NCBI RefSeq assembly: GCF_015555905.1 | Contig: NZ_JADNLK010000022.1 | Span: 1 to 46,352 of the forward strand | Direction: 5' to 3' | Length of the DNA stretch: 46,352 bases | DNA from: Clostridium sp. D43t1_170807_H7 | GTDB taxonomy: Bacteria > Bacillota > Clostridia > Clostridiales > Clostridiaceae | Shown here: one piece after another, positions 35,823 to 43,654 of the stretch | How the letters are laid out: every line of letters starts with the position of its first letter | Position numbering within the stretch: the stretch's first letter is position 1 | The notes under the pieces: model-generated | Database searches by the model: none | What the model was told of the DNA's origin: nothing | The model's input: the letters and a program-made list of their open reading frames with translations, nothing else | Program-made: the position numbers and the translations under genes

Positions 35823-36173
35823 ATGAATAAGAAAAATAAAGTATTAACAGCTGCAGTTTGTGGAGTGATATCAGGGGCTTATGAAAGAGCATTTATATAT
35901 AAAGATGAATTATATTGTCATATATTAAATCCTAAAACTGGCTATCCTATAAAATCAGACTTGAAATCAATAACAGTAGTAAGTAGTGAATCTATAGATG
36001 GAGATGCACTTTCAACTCCTTTATTTATTATGGGAAAAGATAAGGCTTATGAATTTATGAAAAAGCATAATATTAGTGGAGTAATGATTACCAATAATGA
36101 TGAGATAATAATTACTAAAGATTTATTAGAAGGCTTTAAATTATTTGAAAATTATAAGGTATTGGCGTTTTAA
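35823..36173 (+). pseudogene. ApbE-type FMN transferase, internally deleted
   Basis: Residues 1-17 look like the signal of an ApbE protein (MNKKNKVLTAAVCGVIS). The text then jumps to the C-terminal part: GAYERAFIYKDELYCHILNP, KTGYPIKSDLKSITVVS, DGDALSTPLFIMG. About 200 residues, with the FAD- and Mg-binding core, are missing in frame. ApbE proteins are about 310-350 aa. The remaining 116 aa cannot transfer FMN. It is the last gene of the heme operon (22 bp after the ATPase); in other bacteria ApbE can flavinylate electron-transfer proteins. Confidence 0.82.
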
Positions 36174-36186
36174 TAAGTTTATGTTT

Positions 36187-36232
36187 AAAAGGTATAAGGA
36201 AACTATTAAATGGTTTTCTTATACCTTTTTTT
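36187..36232 (+). terminator. Terminator of the heme-uptake operon
   Basis: A stem (about 36187-36204/36213-36230, small irregularities) followed by a T-run. Confidence 0.85.
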
Positions 36233-36354
36233 ACTTTGCATAGTTTTTTTATATTAAAGGTAATATTAAACAAATATTTTGGCGCTATTATTGCTATATA
36301 TATATTAGTGTAATTATTTAATAAAAATTTTGTTTGGAGTATTGGGAGGCTATT

Positions 36355-37554
36355 ATGGATTTTAAAGCAATTAAATTACAAGCAGAGGGATATGAAAAGA
36401 ATATGACTAAGTTCTTAAGGGACTTAATAGCAATACCAGGAGAAAGTTGTGGAGAAAAAGATGTTATAAATAGAATTGCTGAAGAAATGGAAATGTTAGG
36501 ATTTGATAAAGTTGAGATTGATGGAATGGGTAATATTTTAGGATATATGGGAACTGGAGAAACATTAATAGGGTATGATGCTCATATTGATACAGTTGGA
36601 CTTGGAGAATTAAGCAACTGGGACTTTGATCCATATAAAGGTTATGAAACAGAAGAAGAGATAGGTGGGCGTGGAGCATCAGACCAACTTGGTGGAATTG
36701 TATCAGCGACTTATGGAGCTAAAATAATGAAAGATTTAGGCCTTTTAAGTGATAAATATACTGTATTAGTAACAGGGACTGTTCAAGAAGAAGATTGTGA
36801 TGGATTATGTTGGCAATATATATATAACGAAGATAAAGTAAAGCCTGAATTTGTAGTAATTACAGAACCTACAAATGGAAATATTTATAGAGGTCAACGT
36901 GGACGTATGGAAATAAGAGTAGAAGTTAAGGGAATTTCTTGCCATGGTTCTGCTCCGGAACGTGGAGATAATGCCATATATAAAATGGCAGATATACTTC
37001 AAGAAATAAGAGTTTTAAATGATAATCTTCATTATGATGAATTCTTAGGAAAGGGAACTGTTACTGTTTCTGAAATATTCTTTAATTCACCATCACGTTG
37101 TGCAGTTGCAGATATGTGTGCAATATCATTAGATAGACGTTTAACAGATGGAGAAACATATCAATCAGCTTTAGAAGAAGTAAGCAATTTACCATTTGTA
37201 AAGAAATATAAAGCTGAAGTATCAATGTATAAATATGAAAGGCCAAGCTATACAGAACTTGTATATCCAACAGATTGTTATTTCCCGACATGGGTAATTC
37301 CAGAAGATGCACCAGCAACTAAAGCTATGGTTGAAGCCTATAAGGGAATGTATGGAGAACCAAAGGTTGATAAATGGACATTCTCAACTAACGGAGTTTC
37401 TATAATGGGTAGATTCGGAATACCTTGTATAGGATTTGGACCAGGAAAAGAAGAAGAAGCCCATGCACCAAATGAAAAGACTTGGAAAGCTGATTTAGTA
37501 AGATGTGCTGCAGTTTATGCTGCTATGCCAACTATTTACTGTAAGAATAAATAA
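36355..37554 (+). CDS. ygeY: YgeY-type M20 hydrolase, selenium/purine cluster
   Basis: A 400-aa M20-family metallohydrolase. Metal-site motifs: [34 protein letters not shown], and late [20 protein letters not shown] with EEAHAPNEK. This is the YgeY group, linked to selenium-dependent molybdenum hydroxylases and recently to anaerobic purine/urate breakdown. GGGAGG (36344-36349) marks ATG 36355 as the start; the open frame back to 36334 is ignored. It heads the seven-gene cluster; a weak TTGGCG/TATATT promoter may lie at 36279-36306. Confidence 0.88.
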   Translation: MDFKAIKLQAEGYEKNMTKFLRDLIAIPGESCGEKDVINRIAEEMEMLGFDKVEIDGMGNILGYMGTGETLIGYDAHIDTVGLGELSNWDFDPYKGYETEEEIGGRGASDQLGGIVSATYGAKIMKDLGLLSDKYTVLVTGTVQEEDCDGLCWQYIYNEDKVKPEFVVITEPTNGNIYRGQRGRMEIRVEVKGISCHGSAPERGDNAIYKMADILQEIRVLNDNLHYDEFLGKGTVTVSEIFFNSPSRCAVADMCAISLDRRLTDGETYQSALEEVSNLPFVKKYKAEVSMYKYERPSYTELVYPTDCYFPTWVIPEDAPATKAMVEAYKGMYGEPKVDKWTFSTNGVSIMGRFGIPCIGFGPGKEEEAHAPNEKTWKADLVRCAAVYAAMPTIYCKNK

Positions 37555-37608
37555 TAAATATTAAGCAGTAATATTTTAAAATAATGAGAATAAAGGGAGA
37601 GATATAAA

Positions 37609-38802
37609 ATGGGATTAATGGATAAATATATTGAAATATTAGATGGATTAAACTTTAAGGATATGTATAATAATGATTTTTTATTAACTTGGGAGAAGTC
37701 AAAGGATGAATTAAAAGCTGTGTTTACAGTTGCTGAAGCTTTAAGAGAATTAAGAAAGAATAATATATCTTCAAAGATATTTGATAGCGGACTTGGAATT
37801 TCATTATTTAGAGATAATTCTACTAGAACTAGATTTAGTTTTGCATCAGCTTGTAATTTACTTGGACTTGAAGTTCAAGATTTAGATGAAGGAAAATCTC
37901 AAATAGCTCATGGGGAAACAGTAAGAGAAACTGCAAATATGATTTCATTTATGTCAGATATAATTGGAATCAGAGATGACATGTATATAGGAAAAGGTAA
38001 TGCATATATGAGAGAAGTTTCTAAGGCTGTTAGGGAAGGATATAAAGATGGATGTTTAGAACAAATTCCAACTTTAGTTAATTTACAATGTGATATAGAT
38101 CATCCAACTCAAGTAATGGCAGATACATTACATTTGATAAATGAATTTGGCGGAATAGAAAATTTAAAGGGAAAGAAAGTTGCTATGACTTGGGCATATT
38201 CTCCTTCATATGGAAAGCCATTATCAGTACCACAAGGAGTAATAGGATTATTAACTAGATTTGGAATGGATGTTGTACTTGCTCATCCAGAAGGATATGA
38301 AGTAATGAGTGAAGTAGAAGAAATAGCAGTGAAAAATGCAAAAGAGTCAGGTGGATCATTTACAAAGACAAATTCTATGGCAGAAGCATTTAAAGATGCA
38401 GATATAGTATATCCAAAGAGTTGGGCACCATTTAGTGCTATGGAAAAGCGTACTGATTTATATGCAAAGGGAGATACCGAGGGAATTAAGGATTTAGAAA
38501 AGGAATTATTAGCACAAAATGCAAAATATAAAGATTGGGAATGTACAGAAGAGTTAATGAAGACAACAAAAGATGGTAAGGCAATATATCTACATTGCTT
38601 ACCAGCAGATATAACGGGAGTAAGTTGTGAAAAAGGGGAAGTAGAGGCTTCTGTATTTAATAGATATAGAACATCATTATATAAAGAGGCTAGTTTTAAA
38701 CCATATGTTATTGCAGCAATGATTTTCTTAAGCAAAATTAAGAATCCACAAGAAACTTTAAAAAATCTTCAAGATAAAGGAAAAGAACGCCAAAGTAAAT
38801 AA
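37609..38802 (+). CDS. ygeW: YgeW-type knotted carbamoyltransferase
   Basis: A 397-aa carbamoyltransferase. The carbamoyl-phosphate site FRDNSTRTRFSFASACN, HPTQVMADTLHL and HCLPAD are clear; the YgeW branch differs from ornithine and aspartate transcarbamylase in its amino-substrate loops. In this cluster it is thought to release carbamoyl phosphate from a ureido intermediate (reverse direction), which the next gene turns into ATP. It starts 54 bp after ygeY. Confidence 0.9.
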   Translation: MGLMDKYIEILDGLNFKDMYNNDFLLTWEKSKDELKAVFTVAEALRELRKNNISSKIFDSGLGISLFRDNSTRTRFSFASACNLLGLEVQDLDEGKSQIAHGETVRETANMISFMSDIIGIRDDMYIGKGNAYMREVSKAVREGYKDGCLEQIPTLVNLQCDIDHPTQVMADTLHLINEFGGIENLKGKKVAMTWAYSPSYGKPLSVPQGVIGLLTRFGMDVVLAHPEGYEVMSEVEEIAVKNAKESGGSFTKTNSMAEAFKDADIVYPKSWAPFSAMEKRTDLYAKGDTEGIKDLEKELLAQNAKYKDWECTEELMKTTKDGKAIYLHCLPADITGVSCEKGEVEASVFNRYRTSLYKEASFKPYVIAAMIFLSKIKNPQETLKNLQDKGKERQSK

Positions 38803-38917
38803 TGGCTTAATGAATAAATAAGAAACAATAAAGAGTGATTAAGAAATAAGAGAAAGATATACTCTTAGCTCTTAGATAAATCTCTATTGATAATATTTAT
38901 AGAAAATGGGGGTCGAA

Positions 38918-39850
38918 ATGAAAAGAAAAATAGTAATTGCTTTAGGTGGAAATGCTTTAGGTAATACACTAGCAGAGCAAATGGTAGCTGTAAAATCAAC
39001 AGCAAAGGCTATAGTTGACTTAATAGAGCAAGGCAATGATGTTATTATATCTCATGGAAATGGGCCTCAAGTAGGAATGATTAATAGTGCTATGACAGAA
39101 TTTCATAAAACAAATAAAAAATATTCAATATGCCCTATGTCTGTATGTGTTGCAATGAGCCAAGGATATATAGGCTATGATTTACAAAATGCGATAAGAG
39201 AAGAATTGTTAAATAGAAATATAAATAAAGGAGTATCAACAATAATAACTCAAGTTGAAGTAGATTCCAAGGATAGTGCCTTTGATAATCCAACTAAACC
39301 TATAGGTGCATTTATGACTAAGGAAGAGGCCGACAGTATAATTAAAGAAGGTAAAAAGGTAATAGAGGATAGCGGTAGAGGTTATAGGAGAGTCGTTGCA
39401 TCCCCTAAACCTATTGGAATAGTTGAAGTTGAAACTATAAAAGCTTTAGTTGAAAGTGGGCAAGTAGTTATAGCTTGTGGTGGTGGTGGAATTCCTGTAG
39501 TTAGTGAAGGAAATCACTTAAAAGGTGTTGGTGCAGTAATAGATAAGGATTATGCTAGCTGTGTATTAGCAAAATTTATAGATGCAGATTGCTTTATAAT
39601 TTTAACATCGATAGAAAAGGTAGCTATAAACTTTGGAAAAGAAAATGAAAAGTGGCTTGATGAAGTTACTACAAAAGAAATGAGAGAATATGTTAGTCAA
39701 GGGCATTTTGCACCAGGATCGATGAAGCCTAAGGTAGAAGCCGCAATAGAGTTTGCAGAATCTAAGGAAGGTAGGTATTCATTGATTACTTTATTAGAAA
39801 AGGCTAAATATGGTATAGAAGGAAAGACAGGAACTAAAATATATAAATAG
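38918..39850 (+). CDS. arcC: Carbamate kinase
   Basis: A 310-aa amino-acid-kinase-fold enzyme that converts carbamoyl phosphate and ADP to ATP, CO2 and ammonia. It shows the N-terminal IALGGNALGNT, SHGNGPQVGM, ACGGGGIPVV and the C-terminal GSMKPKVEAAIEF. It pairs with YgeW as the energy-yielding step. The frame is open from ATG 38906, but the G-rich site (38907-38911) fits ATG 38918 as the start. It follows ygeW after 115 bp. Confidence 0.92.
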   Translation: MKRKIVIALGGNALGNTLAEQMVAVKSTAKAIVDLIEQGNDVIISHGNGPQVGMINSAMTEFHKTNKKYSICPMSVCVAMSQGYIGYDLQNAIREELLNRNINKGVSTIITQVEVDSKDSAFDNPTKPIGAFMTKEEADSIIKEGKKVIEDSGRGYRRVVASPKPIGIVEVETIKALVESGQVVIACGGGGIPVVSEGNHLKGVGAVIDKDYASCVLAKFIDADCFIILTSIEKVAINFGKENEKWLDEVTTKEMREYVSQGHFAPGSMKPKVEAAIEFAESKEGRYSLITLLEKAKYGIEGKTGTKIYK

Positions 39851-39879
39851 ATAGAGTTTAAAGGGGAGAGTGGGTGAAT

Positions 39880-41085
39880 ATGAAAGAAAGAATAGAATGG
39901 AAAGAAAATACTTTGCCAAAGGTAGAGGATGCAAATAGATTAAAGTTTTTAAGTAAAGAAGAAATTGAAAAGACAAAACAATTTCATAGTAGTTTTCCAC
40001 AATATAAAGAAACACCATTAGTTAATTTAGATAATTTAAGTAAGCAAATAGGTGTTGGAGGAATATATATTAAGGATGAATCATATAGATTTGGATTAAA
40101 TGCATTTAAGGTATTAGGTGGATCTTTTGCTATGGCAAAATACTTAGCTCAAAAGTTAGGTAAGGATATTTCTGAATTACCATATGAAAAGTTAATATCT
40201 AATGAAGTAAGAGAGAAGCTTGGTGATATAACATTTGTAACTGCTACAGATGGAAATCATGGAAGAGGTGTAGCGTGGACTGCTAATAAATTAAAGCAAA
40301 AATCAGTAGTTTATATGCCTAAGGGTTCTTCTCAAACTAGACTTGAGAATATAAGAAAAGAAGGTGCTGATGCATCAATAACTGATATGAATTATGATGA
40401 AGCTGTTAGGTTAGCTGCTAAATATGCAGATGAACATAATGGGGTTATTATTCAAGATACTGCATGGGAAGGTTATGAGGATATTCCAGCTTGGATAATG
40501 CAAGGTTATGGAACTATGGGATTAGAGGCATTAAATCAACTTAAAGATTTTGGAATTGAAAGACCAACACATATATTTATACAAGCAGGGGTTGGGTCTT
40601 TAGCAGGTGCAATTCAAGGATTTTTTGCATCGGTATATAAGGAGGATTGTCCTATAACTACAATTGTAGAAGCTAGTGAAGCTGCTTGTATTTATAAATC
40701 TGCTGTTGCTAATGATGGTAATTTAAGAATTGTAGATGGTGATATGCCTACTATTATGGCAGGATTAGCCTGCGGTGAGGCAAATATTATTGGGTGGGAT
40801 ATTCTTAAAAATCATTCAAAGATGTTTATTTCTGCACCAGATTATATTTCTGCAAATGGTATGAGAATACTTGGAAATCCAATTCAAGGAGATAAGAAGG
40901 TAGTCTCAGGTGAGTCAGGAGCTGTAACACTAGGATTGTTATATGAAATAATGACTAATAAAGAGTATTCAGAGTTAAAAGAAAAATTAGGCTTAGATGC
41001 AAGTTCAAAGATTCTTCTATTTAGTACAGAAGGCGATACTGATCCGGATAAGTATAGAAAAATTGTTTGGAAAAATGAATATTAA
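39880..41085 (+). CDS. ygeX: 2,3-Diaminopropionate ammonia-lyase (YgeX)
   Basis: A 402-aa PLP-dependent enzyme of fold type II. The PLP lysine lies in FGLNAFKVLGGSF, with TDGNHGRGVAWTA, QDTAWEGYEDIPAWIMQGYG, a Gly-rich phosphate site VGSLAGAIQG and SGESGAVTLG. It splits 2,3-diaminopropionate to pyruvate and ammonia, a step proposed for the last part of purine/urate breakdown. Start at ATG 39880 (GTG 39874 is the alternative; AAGGGGAG at 39861-39868 suits either). Confidence 0.92.
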   Translation: MKERIEWKENTLPKVEDANRLKFLSKEEIEKTKQFHSSFPQYKETPLVNLDNLSKQIGVGGIYIKDESYRFGLNAFKVLGGSFAMAKYLAQKLGKDISELPYEKLISNEVREKLGDITFVTATDGNHGRGVAWTANKLKQKSVVYMPKGSSQTRLENIRKEGADASITDMNYDEAVRLAAKYADEHNGVIIQDTAWEGYEDIPAWIMQGYGTMGLEALNQLKDFGIERPTHIFIQAGVGSLAGAIQGFFASVYKEDCPITTIVEASEAACIYKSAVANDGNLRIVDGDMPTIMAGLACGEANIIGWDILKNHSKMFISAPDYISANGMRILGNPIQGDKKVVSGESGAVTLGLLYEIMTNKEYSELKEKLGLDASSKILLFSTEGDTDPDKYRKIVWKNEY

Positions 41086-41183
41086 AAAATAAAAAAATAG
41101 CACCTACCTGTTTAAAGTTAGAATTTTTGGTAAAATTAATATATTGTAGTTAAAATTAAAAATATCAAAAAGTAGGTGGAATT

Positions 41184-42518
41184 ATGATTTTAATTGGAAA
41201 TGGACGAGTTATTACTAATGATAATAATAATACTTTTATAGAAAATGGATGTATAGCTATAGAAGGCAATATGATTAAAGAAGTTGGGGAAACTTCAAAA
41301 ATTAAATATAAATATGCTAATAAGTATGATGAGTTTATAGATGCTAAAGAGAAGCTTATAATGCCAGGAATGATAAATACTCATCATCATATATATAGTG
41401 CTTTTGCTAGAGGATTAGATTTGAAAAATCCTCCAGCAGAAACCTTTACTGATATTTTAAAGAATGTCTGGTGGAGAATTGATAAAAAGCTTTCACTAGA
41501 AGATATAAGATATAGTGCATATACAACTTTAATTGAATGTATAAAAAATGGTGTAACAACTGTTTTTGATCATCATGCAAGTCCTATGTCGGTAGAAGGA
41601 AGTTTATTTGCAATATCTAATGTAGCTGATGAGCTAGGTATAAGAGGGTGTTATTGCTATGAAGTTTCAGATAGAGATGGACAAAGAATACTTAAACAAG
41701 GAATTAATGAAAATATTGATTTTATAAAATATGCTAATGCAAAAGAAGATGATATGACTAAAGGTATGTTTGGAATGCATGCATCATTTACTTTAAGTAA
41801 TGAAAGTTTAGAAAAGTGTAGAGAAGCTATGGATGGAATTGATGCAGGATATCATATTCATGTATCAGAGGGAATTGAGGATTTAAATAATAGTTTAAGA
41901 TATAGTGGAAAAAGAACTGTTGAAAGATTAATGGATTATGGAATATTAGGTGAAAAGACTATTGCATCCCATTGTATACATGTTAATGAAACTGAATTAG
42001 ATATTTTAAAAGAAACTAATACTAGTGTTGTTAACAATCCTGAGTCTAATATGGCTAATGCTGTAGGTGTTGCACCTGTAATTAAAATGATAGAGAAAGG
42101 CATTAGAATAGGGATGGGAACAGATGGATACACAAGTGATATGTTTGAATCAATGAAGGTTGAAAATATTATTCATAAGCATAATTTGTGTAATTCTAAT
42201 GTTGGATTTATGGAAACATCAAAAATGGTATTTAACAATAATAAAGAGATTGTTTCAAAATATTATAATAATCCATTAGGTGTTTTAGAGGAAGGAGCAT
42301 ATGCTGATGTTATAGTAGTAGACTATAATCCTATGACTCCTATGGATAAAAATAATTACTTTGGACATATTTTATTTGGTGTTTCAGGTAGAAGTGTTGA
42401 TACAACTGTTATTAATGGAAAAGTTGTAATGAAAGATAGAGTAATAGTTAACATTGATGAGGAGCTTATTTATAAGAAAGCACGACAAGTAGCAGAGAAG
42501 TTGTGGAAGAAACTTTAA
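41184..42518 (+). CDS. ssnA: SsnA-type aminohydrolase (amidohydrolase superfamily)
   Basis: A 444-aa metal-dependent amidohydrolase. HxH-type site MINTHHHIYSAFARGL, further His in HIHVSEG and SHCIHVNE, and the catalytic Asp in GMGTDGYTSDM. SsnA is the putative aminohydrolase of the selenium/purine cluster; its exact substrate (a purine or ring-opened purine) is inferred. Its GGTGG ribosome binding site could be hidden by pairing of 41101-41107 with 41172-41178. Confidence 0.9.
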   Translation: MILIGNGRVITNDNNNTFIENGCIAIEGNMIKEVGETSKIKYKYANKYDEFIDAKEKLIMPGMINTHHHIYSAFARGLDLKNPPAETFTDILKNVWWRIDKKLSLEDIRYSAYTTLIECIKNGVTTVFDHHASPMSVEGSLFAISNVADELGIRGCYCYEVSDRDGQRILKQGINENIDFIKYANAKEDDMTKGMFGMHASFTLSNESLEKCREAMDGIDAGYHIHVSEGIEDLNNSLRYSGKRTVERLMDYGILGEKTIASHCIHVNETELDILKETNTSVVNNPESNMANAVGVAPVIKMIEKGIRIGMGTDGYTSDMFESMKVENIIHKHNLCNSNVGFMETSKMVFNNNKEIVSKYYNNPLGVLEEGAYADVIVVDYNPMTPMDKNNYFGHILFGVSGRSVDTTVINGKVVMKDRVIVNIDEELIYKKARQVAEKLWKKL

Positions 42519-42545
42519 ATAAGAATAAAGAGGGGGGATATGGGA

Positions 42546-43634
42546 ATGGCAAGTTTAAATATTGATATATTAGGAATGAAATTTAGTAATCCGATTTTTA
42601 CTGCAGCTGGACCAGGTGCAAAGGATGGAGAACTTTGTGTAAAGGCAGTACAAGGGGGAGCTGGAGGAATAGTTACTAAAACTATATCAGAAAACCCGGC
42701 AGATGTACCAAGACCTTGTATGGCAAAAACTAATTCAGGTTTTTTAAATACAGAGTTATGGTCAGAGTTACCAAAAGAACAATGGGCAGCGAAAGAGTAT
42801 AAGAGAGCAAAGGAAGCTGGAGTTCCAATGATAGTAAGTATGGGATATACAGCAGATCAAATTTCAAAGGTTGCACCTTTAGTTAAACCTTATGCAGATG
42901 CAGTAGAACTTTCTACACATTATGTTGGAACAGATATTGGACCAATAGTAAATGCTATGAAGGCTGCAAAATCAGCATTGGATTGTCCTGTTTTTATGAA
43001 GTTAAGTCCTCATACCGATATTCAAGGTATAGCAAAAGCATTAGAGGATGCAGGAGCAGACGGATTAGTTATGATTAATTCCTTTGGACCTTGTATGGCA
43101 ATTGATATTGAAACTGGATATCCGATTATGGGAAGTGAAAAAGGTTATGGATGGCTTTCAGGATCACCAATAAGGCCATTAGCTGTAAGAAATATATATG
43201 ATGCATCAAGAGTTGTTAATATTCCTATTATAGGAGTTGGAGGAGTTACCTCAGGAAAAGATGCTGCTGAAATGTTAATGGCTGGTGCAAGAGCAGTACA
43301 AGTATGTACTGAAGCTATATTAAAGGGACCAGGTGTTTATGGAAAAATTGCTAAAGAGTTAAATGAATTTTTAGATAGCCATGGATATAGTAACGTAAAT
43401 GAAATAATAGGTATTTCTCATAAGAAGGCAGAGGAAAGAAAATTTAGAACAACTTCTATTCCACCTAAGGTTAATTTAGATAAATGTATAAAATGTGGAC
43501 AATGTAAAGTAAGTTGTGTATATGAGGCGATTGATATAAAAGATAAGTTACACATAGATAATAGTAAATGCTTTGGATGTGGTCTTTGTGTAACTAAATG
43601 TCCTAAAAATGCCCTAACAATGCAATATAATTAG
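42546..43634 (+). CDS. Dihydroorotate/dihydropyrimidine dehydrogenase-like flavoprotein with 2x[4Fe-4S] domain
   Basis: A 362-aa protein with a PreA/DHODH-like TIM barrel (residues 1-295: NPIFTAAGPGAKDG, CPVFMKLSPHTDIQGIAKAL, GVGGVTSGKDAAEMLMAGAR). A two-cluster ferredoxin domain follows (CIKCGQCKVSC and CFGCGLCVTKC, about residues 313-355). It would transfer electrons between iron-sulfur partners and a ring C=C or C=N bond. In E. coli-type clusters the large YgfK flavoprotein stands nearby; this smaller protein may take that reductase place. The G-rich site (42531-42537) fits ATG 42546 better than ATG 42540. Confidence 0.85.
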   Translation: MASLNIDILGMKFSNPIFTAAGPGAKDGELCVKAVQGGAGGIVTKTISENPADVPRPCMAKTNSGFLNTELWSELPKEQWAAKEYKRAKEAGVPMIVSMGYTADQISKVAPLVKPYADAVELSTHYVGTDIGPIVNAMKAAKSALDCPVFMKLSPHTDIQGIAKALEDAGADGLVMINSFGPCMAIDIETGYPIMGSEKGYGWLSGSPIRPLAVRNIYDASRVVNIPIIGVGGVTSGKDAAEMLMAGARAVQVCTEAILKGPGVYGKIAKELNEFLDSHGYSNVNEIIGISHKKAEERKFRTTSIPPKVNLDKCIKCGQCKVSCVYEAIDIKDKLHIDNSKCFGCGLCVTKCPKNALTMQYN

Positions 43635-43654
43635 GGTAGCGAGGAGAAGGGGAT

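Noticed and set aside
38283..38735. 150-codon ORF on the minus strand inside ygeW
   Set aside because: It has no ribosome binding site or family features and lies wholly inside a well-supported gene on the other strand; it is a shadow frame. The same holds for the other antisense ORFs inside clear genes.
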